From contig JBCBNV010000001.1 of assembly GCA_039821605.1 (NCBI GenBank), positions 186,001-250,000 on the forward strand: a stretch of DNA of 64,000 nucleotides, written 5' to 3'. Below the pieces are notes generated by a model, which was not told the origin of the DNA, made no database searches, and saw only the letters and a program-made list of their open reading frames with translations. This document shows, in pieces, positions 42,337 to 51,511 of the stretch. Source of the stretch: CALBPI01 sp039821605. GTDB lineage: Bacteria; Pseudomonadota; Gammaproteobacteria; Steroidobacterales; Woeseiaceae. Made by a program: the position numbers and the translations under genes. The first letter of the stretch is position 1. Each line of letters starts with the position of its first letter.

Positions 42337-43824
42337 ATGGCGCAGTTCATTCCCGTTGACCCGTTTGACCTCGTGATTTTTGGTGGCACGGGCGACCTTT
42401 CCAAACGCAAGCTGCTGCCTGCGTTGTTCCACCGTGACAGCGACGGCCAGTTTCCGGCTGGCAGTCGGATCATCGGCGCGTCGCGCAGTGAGCTGTCCAA
42501 CGAGGAGTTCATCGCACTCGTGCGCGAAGCGCTAGAGACGCACCTCTCGAACGACGCGCTTGACGACGCCGTCTGGCAGCGTTTCTCGGCGCGGCTGAGC
42601 TACCACGCACTCGACATTACGACGCCCGACGGTTGGCCTGAACTCGTGGCGGCGCTCAATGAGGTTCCCGCAGACGCCGAGGCCGAATCGCGCTGTCGCG
42701 TGTTCTACATGGCGACCGCACCGCGACTGTTCGGTGAAACGGCGCACCGCCTGTCGGAGATCGGTGCCATCGATTCGGGCGCGCGCATCGTACTCGAGAA
42801 GCCTGTCGGCAGTGACCGCGAGAGTGCGCGCGCCATCAATGATGCCGTCGGTCAGTGCTTCGAAGAGGGCAACATCTTTCGCATCGATCACTACCTCGGC
42901 AAGGAGACGGTGCAGAACCTGCTCGCATTGCGGTTTGCGAATGCACTGCTGGAGCCACTCTGGAACCGCACCCACATCGATCATGTGCAGATCACCGTGT
43001 CCGAGAACCTCGGTGCCGGGAATCGCGCGCAGTACTACAACCACAGCGGTGCTCTGCGCGATATGGTGCAGAACCATCTGCTGCAGCTCTTGTGCCTGGT
43101 CGCGATGGAGCCGCCGCAGAGCATGCACCACGACGACATCCGCAACGAGAAGATCAAGGTGCTCAAGGCCTTGCGTCCGAGTGACGCAGCCACGATCGGC
43201 CGAGTCAGCGTGCGCGGCCAGTACGCCGCGGGCGCCATCGATGGGGAAGCCGTGCCGGGCTACGCCGACGAGCTTGGCGAGCCGAGCGACATCGAGACCT
43301 TTGTCGCTGTGCGCGCCGACATCGACAACTGGCGCTGGAACGACACGCCGTTTTACCTGCGCACGGGCAAACGCCTGCCGCGCAAGGCGTCGGAAATCGT
43401 GATCCAGTTCAGCGGCGTCGCACACTCCATCTTTCCGCAGGAAGTCGGCGGCCTGGAGCCCAACCGACTGATCATCCGCCTGCAGCCCAATGAAGGCATG
43501 AAGCTCACGATGGTGACGAAGGAGCCCGGGCCGGGCGGGTTCAAGCTGCGTTCGCTGCCGCTCAACCTGAGTTTCAACGAGACCTACCAGGTTCGTTACC
43601 CCGACGCCTACGAGCGCCTGCTCATGGAGGTGCTCCGCGGCAACCCGGCCTTGTTCATGCGTCGCGACGAAGTGGACGCGGCCTGGGCCTGGATCGACGG
43701 CATCATCGCCGCCTGGCAGGAGGCGGGCACGGGTGCACAGCCGTACCAGGCGGGCACCTGGGGCCCGACGGCCTCGGCACTGCTGCTCGATCGTGACGGG
43801 CGTGAGTGGTACCAGGAACCATGA
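42337..43824 (+). CDS. zwf: Glucose-6-phosphate 1-dehydrogenase
   Basis: The protein has 495 residues. It oxidises glucose 6-phosphate to 6-phosphogluconolactone with NADP. The nucleotide motif is FGGTGDLSKRKLLPALF at the N-terminus and the substrate and catalytic signature is RIDHYLGKETVQN. It is first in the run zwf-pgl-edd-eda, which makes the whole Entner-Doudoroff pathway from glucose 6-phosphate to pyruvate and glyceraldehyde 3-phosphate. The stop overlaps the start of pgl (ATGA). Confidence 0.96.
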   Translation: MAQFIPVDPFDLVIFGGTGDLSKRKLLPALFHRDSDGQFPAGSRIIGASRSELSNEEFIALVREALETHLSNDALDDAVWQRFSARLSYHALDITTPDGWPELVAALNEVPADAEAESRCRVFYMATAPRLFGETAHRLSEIGAIDSGARIVLEKPVGSDRESARAINDAVGQCFEEGNIFRIDHYLGKETVQNLLALRFANALLEPLWNRTHIDHVQITVSENLGAGNRAQYYNHSGALRDMVQNHLLQLLCLVAMEPPQSMHHDDIRNEKIKVLKALRPSDAATIGRVSVRGQYAAGAIDGEAVPGYADELGEPSDIETFVAVRADIDNWRWNDTPFYLRTGKRLPRKASEIVIQFSGVAHSIFPQEVGGLEPNRLIIRLQPNEGMKLTMVTKEPGPGGFKLRSLPLNLSFNETYQVRYPDAYERLLMEVLRGNPALFMRRDEVDAAWAWIDGIIAAWQEAGTGAQPYQAGTWGPTASALLLDRDGREWYQEP

Positions 43825-44516
43825 GCCAGTTTATCCAGCAGTTCTTCGATACGCGCGAGCGCGCGGCGATCGCGTTGGCCGATGCCATCGCGGCGCAGTT
43901 GGACGCGGCGATCACCGCGCGTGGTCAGGCAACACTCGTCGCCAGCGGTGGCAGCTCGCCGCTGGCCGCGTTTCGCGCGCTCTCGGCACGCGACATCGAC
44001 TGGTCGAAAGTCACGGTATTGCCATCCGACGAACGATGGGTGCCCGAGACACACGATGCCAGCAACGGCGGCATGCTTGACCGCGAGTTGCGGCGCAACG
44101 CCGCAGCCAGGGCGCAGCGTGTGAGCCTGTTCGCCGAGGGGCTCGAGGGCGACGAGGCGGTCGCCGCGATTGACGCCCGGCTCAAGGCGCTGCCGCGGCC
44201 GTTTGACGTCGTGCTTCTGGGCATGGGCGGCGACGGACACACGGCGTCGCTGTTTCCCGATGACCCCGATATCGAGACGCAGCTTGCGAGCCGCGACGAC
44301 GTTGTCTTCGCGCGCCCGCCGAGCCAGGGCGTTGCGCGCCTGAGCCTGACGCCACGCGCCCTGCTCGACGCGCGGCACATCGCGCTGCTGTTTTTTGGTC
44401 AGGACAAGGCGGCGGTCTTCGCGCAGGCGTCGGCGGGCGGCGAGCTCGCCGAGCTACCGGTGCGCGTCGTGTTGCGCCAGCAAATCGTGCCTGTCACCAC
44501 CTACCACGCCCTCTAG
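43821..44516 (+). CDS. pgl: 6-phosphogluconolactonase
   Basis: The protein has 231 residues from ATG 43821, overlapping the zwf stop by 4 nt. It hydrolyses the lactone made by Zwf. Family marks are VASGGSSPLAAF, LPSDERWVP and VVLLGMGGDGHTASLFP. The length is normal for the DevB/Pgl type. Confidence 0.95.
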   Translation: MSQFIQQFFDTRERAAIALADAIAAQLDAAITARGQATLVASGGSSPLAAFRALSARDIDWSKVTVLPSDERWVPETHDASNGGMLDRELRRNAAARAQRVSLFAEGLEGDEAVAAIDARLKALPRPFDVVLLGMGGDGHTASLFPDDPDIETQLASRDDVVFARPPSQGVARLSLTPRALLDARHIALLFFGQDKAAVFAQASAGGELAELPVRVVLRQQIVPVTTYHAL

Positions 44517-44526
44517 AGGAAAGAAG

Positions 44527-46398
44527 ATGCTGAACGACACGCTCAAACGCGTTACCGAGCGCATCATCGAGCGCAGTGCGGACGCGCGCGCCGATTACCT
44601 CGCGCAGGTCGATGACGCGCGCCGCCAGGGACCGCACCGGAGCGAGTTGTCGTGTGGCAACCTGGCGCACGGTTTCGCGGCGCACGATGCCGCAGGCAAG
44701 AAGGCCCTGGCCGGCCGCGAGCGCCCCAATATCGCGATTGTGTCGGCCTACAACGACATGCTGTCGGCGCACCAACCGCTCGGCGATTATCCGCCGTTGC
44801 TCAAGGCGGCGGCCTGGAACGCGGGCGGCTTTGCGCAGTTCGCGGGCGGTGTGCCGGCCATGTGTGACGGTGTGACGCAGGGCCAGCCGGGCATGGACTT
44901 GTCGCTGTTCAGCCGCGACGTGATCGCCATGGCCACGGCTGTCGCGCTCTCGCACAACATGTTTGATGGCGCATTGTGTCTCGGTGTGTGCGACAAGATC
45001 GTGCCCGGGCTCGTCATCGGCGCGCTGGCGTTTGGCCACCTGCCCGTGATCTTCGTGCCCGCGGGCCCGATGACCTCGGGCATGACCAATGCGGCCAAGG
45101 CGCAGGCGCGACAGCTCTACGCGCAGGGCAAGATCGGTCGAGAAGAACTGCTCCAGGCCGAGTCCCAGTCGTATCACTCGCCAGGTACCTGCACCTTCTA
45201 CGGCACGGCAAACTCGAATCAGTTGCTCATGGAGTTCATGGGGCTGCAATTGCCCGGCACCTCGTTCGTGAATCCGCACACGCGTCTGCGCGGTGCGTTG
45301 ACACGGGCCGCCGCGGAACGTGCCGTGGCCATCAGCGGCTTGTCCGACGACTACACGCCCATGGCGCGCGTGTTCGACGAAAAGGCGCTCGTCAACGGGA
45401 TCGTTGGCCTGCTGGCCTCGGGCGGCTCGACCAACCACACGATCCACCTCGTGGCCATGGGCGCTGCCGCCGGTATCGAAATCAACTGGGACGACCTGAG
45501 CGACCTGTCCGGCGTCACGCCGTTGCTCGCGCGCGTGTATCCCAACGGTCAGGCCGACGTGAATCACTTCGAAGCGGCGGGTGGTATCCCGTTTATGATT
45601 CGCGAGCTGTTGTCCGCAGGTCTGTTGCACGAGGATGTGCACACGATCGCGGGCGAGGGGCTCTCCAATTACACGCAGGAAGCCGTGCTCGGCGAACCTG
45701 ATGAGAACGGGCTCGATACGGTGCGCTGGCAACCCGGTCGCGACGCGTCGATGGACGAGGAGGTGCTTCGCCCCTCGACTCATCCCTTCGCGGCAACGGG
45801 CGGCCTCAAGCTCATGCAGGGCAACCTCGGCCGCGCCATGACCAAGACGTCCGCGGTGGACGCGTCGCGCCACATCATCGAGGCGCCTGTGCGCGTCTTC
45901 AATTCGCAGCATGCAGTCGTGGATGCGTTCAAGGCCGGTGAGCTCGACCGCGATGTGATCGTTGTCGTGCTCTACCAGGGGCCGCGCGCCAACGGGATGC
46001 CCGAGCTGCACAAGCTGCTGCCGCCGTTGGGCGTGCTCCAGGACCGCGGCTTCCGCGTCGCGCTCGTGACCGACGGTCGCATGTCGGGCGCATCGGGCAA
46101 GGTGCCCTCGGCGATCCAGGTGTGTCCCGAGGCGCTGTGCGGTGGCCCGCTCGCAAGACTGCGCGACGGCGACATCGTGACGCTCGACGCCACGCGCGGC
46201 GTGCTCGAGGCGCACGTCGATGCCGAGACGCTTGCCGCGCGCGAACCCGCATTGGCGCCCGACCCGTCGCACGAGATTGGCATGGGGCGCGAGCTGTTTG
46301 CCGCCATGCGACGCATCGCGAGCAATCCCGAAGCCGGGGGCAACGTGCTGCCCATAGACCGCAGCGTGGTCCGCAATGGCGTCACCTCCGATGTCTGA
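44527..46398 (+). CDS. edd: Phosphogluconate dehydratase (Entner-Doudoroff)
   Basis: The protein has 623 residues from ATG 44527, with an excellent GAGGAAAG just upstream; the frame is open from 44395 but that part overlaps pgl. It dehydrates 6-phosphogluconate to KDPG using an iron-sulfur cluster. Marks of the IlvD/Edd family are RPNIAIVSAYNDMLSAHQP, PAMCDGVTQGQPGMDLSL, LGVCDKIVPG, GTCTFYGTANSNQ and TDGRMSGASGKVPSAI, including the conserved cysteines. It overlaps eda by 8 nt. Confidence 0.96.
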   Translation: MLNDTLKRVTERIIERSADARADYLAQVDDARRQGPHRSELSCGNLAHGFAAHDAAGKKALAGRERPNIAIVSAYNDMLSAHQPLGDYPPLLKAAAWNAGGFAQFAGGVPAMCDGVTQGQPGMDLSLFSRDVIAMATAVALSHNMFDGALCLGVCDKIVPGLVIGALAFGHLPVIFVPAGPMTSGMTNAAKAQARQLYAQGKIGREELLQAESQSYHSPGTCTFYGTANSNQLLMEFMGLQLPGTSFVNPHTRLRGALTRAAAERAVAISGLSDDYTPMARVFDEKALVNGIVGLLASGGSTNHTIHLVAMGAAAGIEINWDDLSDLSGVTPLLARVYPNGQADVNHFEAAGGIPFMIRELLSAGLLHEDVHTIAGEGLSNYTQEAVLGEPDENGLDTVRWQPGRDASMDEEVLRPSTHPFAATGGLKLMQGNLGRAMTKTSAVDASRHIIEAPVRVFNSQHAVVDAFKAGELDRDVIVVVLYQGPRANGMPELHKLLPPLGVLQDRGFRVALVTDGRMSGASGKVPSAIQVCPEALCGGPLARLRDGDIVTLDATRGVLEAHVDAETLAAREPALAPDPSHEIGMGRELFAAMRRIASNPEAGGNVLPIDRSVVRNGVTSDV

Positions 46399-47026
46399 TA
46401 TCCACGCACTGATGGCCCTCTCACCCGTGATTCCTGTCGTGGCCGTGCCCGAGGGTGCCGATGCCGTGGCGCTGGGCCGCGCGCTCGCCGAAGGTGGCGT
46501 CGGCATCATTGAAGTCACGCTGCGCACACCGGGCGCTGTTGACGCCATTGCCGCGCTCGCGCGCGATGGCGCACTGACCGTCGGTGCGGGCACGGTGTGG
46601 CGCGAAGGCCAGGCGCGGGACGTCATCGACGCGGGCGCTGAATTCATAGTGACGCCGGGCCGGTCGTTGCCCGTCTGGGACGTCTGCCAGGATACGGGTG
46701 TCCCATTGTTGCCGGGCGCGCAGACCACGAGTGAGATCGCTGACTGGGTCGCGCGCGGCCTCGAGGCCGTGAAGTTCTTCCCCGCGCAGTACGCGGGCGG
46801 CATCGGTGCGCTCAAGTCGTTCGCGGCCGTGTTCGCCGGCCTGAAGTTCTGTCCCACAGGTGGCGTCAGCGCAGGCAATCTCGCCGACTACCTGGCCGTG
46901 CCCGCGGTGGCCTGCGTCGGCGGTTCCTGGCTGACGCCGGGCGCCGACATCGCGGCCGGCAACTGGTCGGCGATCTCGACGCGCTGCCGCGAGGCGCTGG
47001 ATATTGCATGGGGCGCGCGCGGCTGA
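46391..47026 (+). CDS. eda: KDPG aldolase (2-keto-3-deoxy-6-phosphogluconate aldolase)
   Basis: The protein has 211 residues from ATG 46391. It splits KDPG into pyruvate and glyceraldehyde 3-phosphate. The catalytic glutamate is in GIIEVTLRTPGA and the Schiff-base lysine in AVKFFPAQYAGG; FCPTGGVSAGNLADYL is the phosphate-binding part. It ends the HexR-controlled operon. Confidence 0.95.
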   Translation: MSDIHALMALSPVIPVVAVPEGADAVALGRALAEGGVGIIEVTLRTPGAVDAIAALARDGALTVGAGTVWREGQARDVIDAGAEFIVTPGRSLPVWDVCQDTGVPLLPGAQTTSEIADWVARGLEAVKFFPAQYAGGIGALKSFAAVFAGLKFCPTGGVSAGNLADYLAVPAVACVGGSWLTPGADIAAGNWSAISTRCREALDIAWGARG

Positions 47027-47080
47027 AATCTTTATGGCCGCGCCCCGGTCTGCTCGCGGGACACTCATTGGAGCATTGCC

Positions 47081-47542
47081 ATGACCCGCACACTTTTCGC
47101 GCTGCGCAGTGTCGCAGCGATCTTTCTGCTGAGCCTCTCGGCCGTTGCCGCTGCTGACAAGGCCCCCGTCTACACCGGTTTGTTCTCGAAGACCGCGCTC
47201 AAGGGTTACGACGCCGTCGCCTACTTCGAGGCCGGTGAGCCGCGCAAAGGCGACGACGACTACACCTTCGAATGGCAGGGTGTTCGCTGGCTGTTCGAGA
47301 GCGCCAAGAACCGCGATGCCTTCGTTGCCAATCCGGAGCGCTACGCACCCCAGTACGGCGGTTACTGCGCCTGGGCGGTATCCCAGGGCTACACGGCGAG
47401 CGGTGACCCGACCGTTTGGGCCATCGTCGACGACAAGCTCTACGTCAACTACGACAAGAAAATTGGTGAGCGCTGGTCTGCGGATCCGAAGGGCTTCATC
47501 ACGCTCGCGGACGAGAACTGGCCCAAGGTACTCAGCGACTAG
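47081..47542 (+). CDS. Exported YHS-domain protein
   Basis: The protein has 153 residues from ATG 47081, preceded by GGAG. A signal peptide ends near AVAAA. The mature protein carries a YHS-type domain (GYDAVAYFEAGEPRKG, YTFEWQGVRWLFESAKNRDAF, NPERYAPQYGGYCAWAVSQG). YHS proteins are often linked to copper or other metals, but this soluble periplasmic group has no settled function. The gene meets the kinase gene tail to tail with a 4-nt overlap. Confidence 0.88.
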   Translation: MTRTLFALRSVAAIFLLSLSAVAAADKAPVYTGLFSKTALKGYDAVAYFEAGEPRKGDDDYTFEWQGVRWLFESAKNRDAFVANPERYAPQYGGYCAWAVSQGYTASGDPTVWAIVDDKLYVNYDKKIGERWSADPKGFITLADENWPKVLSD

Positions 47543-48657
47543 CGACGCCGCACGCTCGCCAGCGTTTCGGCAAGCAGCGCCGTCAGGCTGTGGGCGTCGA
47601 ACGGCTTGGTGACGACCGCGGTGAAGGCCTGCGTCGCGGCGGGTGGAGACTCCGCGCCAAACGCCGTCGCGATCACGGGTGCCGTCTGCTGCCGCTGCGC
47701 GAGCCAGCCGGCGAGTTCCTCGGCACCTCCGTCGTAAAGCACGGCCTCGGCCAGCACGATATCCGGGCGCACGCCCCGCGTCAGCTGGTCGAGCGCCCGG
47801 TTGTAGCCGCGCGCAAGCACCACGTCATAGCCGGCGCCGGCGACGATGCCATAGGCCTCCATCAGCGCCACGGGCGCGTCGTCGACGATCAGCACCGTGC
47901 CCGAGCCTGGCACGAGTACGCTGGGCGTTCGCGGCGGTACAAGACCCGTGGCGGGGACCAGCGGCGCGTGCAAGCTCACACGGGCGCCTCGACCCGGTGT
48001 GTTCTCGATGACCACGTCGCCATCGAGTGCGGCCATGGCGAGCAGCGCGTGGCTGAGTCCAAGCCCTGCGCCCGGCATGCGCCGCGTAGTCGTGAGCGGG
48101 TCGAACTCGCGGCCTGACAACGCAGGATCGAAGCCCGGTCCATTGTCACTGACGGCGATGTGCCAACGGTTGCCCTCGGTGTCGAGGCGGACCTCGATGT
48201 CACCGCGCTCATCTGTGGCGCGCACGGCATTGGCCAGGATGTGCAGCAGTGCCTCGTAGACGAGACGGGGGTCCGTGATGACGGGGAGTGCGTCGTGATC
48301 CGTGATCAGGCGGACGCTGCCTTCCGCAGCCGTCCAGCGCTCAAACCGGCTCATGACCTCGCTGACTTCGGCGACAAGATCGACACCGCGTTCGGCGGGC
48401 TCCCGGCGCACACCGAGCTGCTCCAGCGCGGCAACGAGCTTCGTGATGCGTTGACCCGCCGCGCGGACCTGCCCCAGTGCTTCGCGTGTCCTGGCGTCGG
48501 CACCCAGCAGCGATAGATCGACCTGCCCGAGCAGCACCGTGAGCTGGTTGTTGAGCTCGTGCGAGATCCGGGCCACGGTGTCGCCGATGGCATGGACGCG
48601 GGCCCTGCGGTCGGCTTCGGCCGGGGTGGAGGCCGGCGATTGCGACGCATCAACCAT
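47539..48657 (-). CDS. Soluble hybrid histidine kinase with degenerate receiver domain
   Basis: The protein has 372 residues with no membrane segment and no sensor domain. The HisKA phospho-site is H33 (ISHELNNQL), and the ATPase domain shows N of ILANAVRATDE, DNGPGFDP and GAGLGLSHALLAM. The C-terminal receiver (about 255-372) keeps the acidic pair (LIVDD) and K351 (TKPFD) but has Glu304 where the phospho-acceptor Asp should be (DIVLAEAVL). Glu in this place often mimics the phosphorylated form. It is divergent from the ParA gene, 72 nt away. A missing partner regulator must lie elsewhere. Confidence 0.85.
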   Translation of the reverse strand: MVDASQSPASTPAEADRRARVHAIGDTVARISHELNNQLTVLLGQVDLSLLGADARTREALGQVRAAGQRITKLVAALEQLGVRREPAERGVDLVAEVSEVMSRFERWTAAEGSVRLITDHDALPVITDPRLVYEALLHILANAVRATDERGDIEVRLDTEGNRWHIAVSDNGPGFDPALSGREFDPLTTTRRMPGAGLGLSHALLAMAALDGDVVIENTPGRGARVSLHAPLVPATGLVPPRTPSVLVPGSGTVLIVDDAPVALMEAYGIVAGAGYDVVLARGYNRALDQLTRGVRPDIVLAEAVLYDGGAEELAGWLAQRQQTAPVIATAFGAESPPAATQAFTAVVTKPFDAHSLTALLAETLASVRRR

Positions 48658-48729
48658 TTGCGAACCGTATCACCGGATTGTTGCATGCGTCACGCGCGTG
48701 AACTGGCCTGATGCGGTAGGCTCTGGGTC

Positions 48730-49491
48730 ATGCTCCACCGACCCACCGTGCAGGGCGTCGCAGGCGCGACGCGGCCGCGTCGTATTGTCGTGCTGAATCC
48801 CAAGGGTGGCAGCGGCAAAACCACGCTCGCAACCAACATCGCGGCGTACCTGGCGCGCATCGGTGGCAACCCGGCGATCATCGACCACGACCCGCAGGGG
48901 TCGGCCATGCACTGGCTGGCCGTGAGACCGGAATCGGCCCCTGTCATCCACGGTGTCGCGGCCTACCAGAGACGTATGGGCGTGACGCGGAGCTTTCAGC
49001 TTCGTGTGCCGCACGACTGCGGTTACGTCGTCGTGGACTCGTCGGCGGGCTACGACGCGGCGCAGCTTCGTGAGCTCACACGCGATGCTGACAAGGTCGT
49101 GATGCCCGTCCTGCCGTCGCGCTTCGACATCCACGCCGCATCACGCGCCATCGCCGATCTGTTGCTGGTCGCAAAGCTCGATCGCAGCCGCGGTCAGCTC
49201 GGCGTCGTCGCCAATCGCACGCGACGAAATACGAAAGTTTTCGATACGCTGATGCGCTTTCTGGCAAGCCTCGACATCCCGGTCGTGACGATCCTGCGCG
49301 ACGCACAAGTCTATGTGCGCGCGTCGGAGCAGGGGCTTGGCATCTACGATCTCAAGCCCCACGAATTTGCCCGTGAATTGCCGGCCTGGCAGTCGCTGAC
49401 GGGCTTCGTCACAAGCGGCGCCGGCGCGCTCGAAGACTCAACCGGTGGGGACGATGCTCGGGTCCGAGTCAATGCGTTCGAGAACGATTGA
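48730..49491 (+). CDS. Orphan ParA/MinD-family ATPase
   Basis: The protein has 253 residues. It has the deviant Walker A of ParA proteins (NPKGGSGKTTLATN), the switch DHDPQGSAMHWL and the Walker B-like YVVVDSSAGYD. No parB, minE or parS-like cluster is nearby, so it is not a normal chromosome-partition pair. Orphan ParA proteins of this size commonly position a protein cargo such as chemoreceptors or flagella, or assist partition of another complex. The last 54 nt overlap the 3' end of the Lrp gene on the other strand. Confidence 0.85.
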   Translation: MLHRPTVQGVAGATRPRRIVVLNPKGGSGKTTLATNIAAYLARIGGNPAIIDHDPQGSAMHWLAVRPESAPVIHGVAAYQRRMGVTRSFQLRVPHDCGYVVVDSSAGYDAAQLRELTRDADKVVMPVLPSRFDIHAASRAIADLLLVAKLDRSRGQLGVVANRTRRNTKVFDTLMRFLASLDIPVVTILRDAQVYVRASEQGLGIYDLKPHEFARELPAWQSLTGFVTSGAGALEDSTGGDDARVRVNAFEND

Positions 49492-49914
49492 TGACGTCGC
49501 GTCCTTGACGCCAGGCAGGTTCAGAATCTCGCGTTGAATGAAGCTGCCGAAGGCGCGCAGGTTCGGCGCCACCACGCGCAGCATGAAATCCACGGAGCCT
49601 GACAGCATGTAGCAGGCGCGGACTTCGGGCAGGCCAGCGATGGCGCGTCGAAATTCCGCCGCGTATTTCTTGTTCTGACGCTCGATGCTGACCGCGACAA
49701 AGGCCTCGACGTCGTAGCCCATGGCCTGCAGATCCACGTCGAGTGTGAAGCGCGAAATCACCCCACGATCTCGCAGCAGGCGGGCGCGACGCTGGCAGGC
49801 GCTGGGCGACAGACTCACCCGTTCTGCGAGGTCGACCCAGGACATCCGGGCGTCGTCCTGGAGTGCCCGCAGTATTGAGAGATCATAACGATCTATCGTG
49901 AAGGAATCCGTCAT
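49438..49914 (-). CDS. Lrp/AsnC-family transcriptional regulator
   Basis: The protein has 158 residues from ATG 49912-49914. The N-terminal helix-turn-helix is RYDLSILRALQDDARMSW...ERVSLSPSACQRRARLL and the C-terminal RAM domain contains VRACYMLSGSVDFMLRVVAP. It is divergent from hppD, so it probably responds to tyrosine, phenylalanine or a keto acid and controls hppD. The intergenic stretch contains direct repeats CGCAAATA / CGCAAACA (near 49945-49960), which could be binding sites. Confidence 0.9.
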   Translation of the reverse strand: MTDSFTIDRYDLSILRALQDDARMSWVDLAERVSLSPSACQRRARLLRDRGVISRFTLDVDLQAMGYDVEAFVAVSIERQNKKYAAEFRRAIAGLPEVRACYMLSGSVDFMLRVVAPNLRAFGSFIQREILNLPGVKDATSSIVLERIDSDPSIVPTG

Positions 49915-50035
49915 ACAAATACGATTTAGTGCAAGAATCCTGCGCAAATATACGCAAACACTACTGAGAACGCGAAGATCGCATCGACGTGCTTGGTATC
50001 ATGGTCGTTTGCCCACACCCACACGAGGACACGCC

Positions 50036-51145
50036 ATGGCAAGTCAGGCCACGGAGACGCACGCGACACCCACCGGTTTCGAGAACCCCATGGGTACCGA
50101 CGGCTTTGAATTCGTCGAGTACGCCGCACCCGATCCCGAGGCGCTTCGTACGCTGTTCGAGCAGATGGGCTTTCCTGTGGTCGCCCGTCACCGATCCAAG
50201 GATGTGACGCTGCACAAACAGGGCGACATCAACTTCATCATCAACGCCGAGCCCGACAGCTTCGCGCAGCGTTTCGCCGAGAAGCACGGCCCCTGTGCCT
50301 GCGCCATGGCGTTTCGGGTCCGAGATGCGCAGTTCGCGCTCGAGCGCGCCGTCGAACTGGGCGCGACGGCCATCGACCCCGAGCCGCGTCCCATGGAACT
50401 CAACATTCCCGCTATCGAAGGTATCGGCGGCAGTCGGCTCTACCTCGTTGACCGCTACGGCGATCAGACGATTTACGACGTCGACTTTGTGTTCGAGCCG
50501 GGCTGGGAAGACAAGATGGCGGCGGCGAGCACCAATCTGACCTACCTCGATCACCTCACGCACAACGTGAGCCGGGGCAACATGTCGACGTGGGCCGAAT
50601 TCTACGAGCGCCTGTTCAACTTCCGCGAGATCCGCTTCTTCGATATCGAGGGCAAATCGACGGGCCTCGTGTCCAAGGCCATGACGAGCCCCTGCGGCAA
50701 GATTCGTATCCCGCTCAACGAGAGCCAGGACGATCACAGCCAGATCGAGGAGTTTCTTCGCGACTACAACGGTGAAGGTATCCAGCACATCGCGCTGGGC
50801 TCACGCGATATCTACAACACCGTGGACGCGATTCGCGCCAATGGCGTGAATTTCCAGGACACGATCGAAACCTACTTCGACCTCATCGACGAGCGTATTC
50901 CGGGCCACGGCGAGAACGTGGATGAGCTGCGCAAGCGCCGCATCCTCATCGACGGCGCACCTGGCGACGAAGGCCTGCTGCTGCAGATCTTCACGGAAAA
51001 CGTCATCGGACCTATATTTTTCGAGATTATCCAGCGCAAGGGTAACGAGGGCTTCGGCGAGGGCAACTTCCAGGCCCTGTTTGAATCACTCGAACTCGAC
51101 CAGATGCGCCGGGGCGTGATTCCGAATTCGCAGGATGATGCGTAA
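50036..51145 (+). CDS. hppD: 4-hydroxyphenylpyruvate dioxygenase
   Basis: The protein has 369 residues from ATG 50036 with GAGG upstream. It converts 4-hydroxyphenylpyruvate to homogentisate in tyrosine breakdown. The iron ligands are visible: His in YLDHLTHNV, His in GIQHIALGS and Glu in IFFEIIQRKGNEGFGEGNF. The C-terminal catalytic block is complete. Downstream homogentisate genes (hmgA, maiA, fahA) are not in the window. It is divergent from the Lrp gene. Confidence 0.95.
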   Translation: MASQATETHATPTGFENPMGTDGFEFVEYAAPDPEALRTLFEQMGFPVVARHRSKDVTLHKQGDINFIINAEPDSFAQRFAEKHGPCACAMAFRVRDAQFALERAVELGATAIDPEPRPMELNIPAIEGIGGSRLYLVDRYGDQTIYDVDFVFEPGWEDKMAAASTNLTYLDHLTHNVSRGNMSTWAEFYERLFNFREIRFFDIEGKSTGLVSKAMTSPCGKIRIPLNESQDDHSQIEEFLRDYNGEGIQHIALGSRDIYNTVDAIRANGVNFQDTIETYFDLIDERIPGHGENVDELRKRRILIDGAPGDEGLLLQIFTENVIGPIFFEIIQRKGNEGFGEGNFQALFESLELDQMRRGVIPNSQDDA

Positions 51146-51322
51146 GCGACGTTGCGAGCCCGAGTGGGGAGTCCGTCACCGCGAGGCGTAGTCTGAACCG
51201 TCATCGCGAGGCGGCGCAGCCCAGAACACCGTCATCGCGAGGCGGCGTAGCCCAGAACACCGTCATCGCGAGGCGGCGTAGCACAGAACACCGTCATCGC
51301 GAGGCGGCGTAACCCAGAACAC

Positions 51323-51435
51323 CGTCATCGCGAGGCGGCGCAGCCGCCACGGCGATCTCCCAACGCGGTGGAAACGTTCCACGCTGCGACAGCCTCAAGA
51401 GATTGCCGCGGGCACTTTGTGCCCTCGCAACGACG
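51323..51435. repeat. 113-bp palindromic repeat element, copy 1
   Basis: The element begins CGTCATCGCGAGG and ends CCTCGCAACGACG, an inverted terminal repeat. The 5' part has a small hairpin GGCGGC-GCA-GCCGCC and the 3' part GGGCAC-TTT-GTGCCC; CGGCGATCT and AGATTGCCG pair across the element, so the whole can fold as one long hairpin. It resembles REP/MITE-like intergenic elements. No transposase is present. Confidence 0.85.
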
Positions 51436-51511
51436 GGCGAGGCTAACATCGTCATCGCGAGGCGGCGCAGGCCAGAACACCGTCATCGCGAGGCGGCGTA
51501 GCTCAAAACAC

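Noticed and set aside
44494..46878. 794-codon open frame on the minus strand
   Set aside because: It is antisense to edd and eda, which have unmistakable family motifs; the antisense product is Arg/His rich without recognisable features.
47000..47060. Terminator after eda
   Set aside because: Some GC complementarity exists around GGGGCGCG and CGCGCCCC, but the loop is long and no T tract follows.
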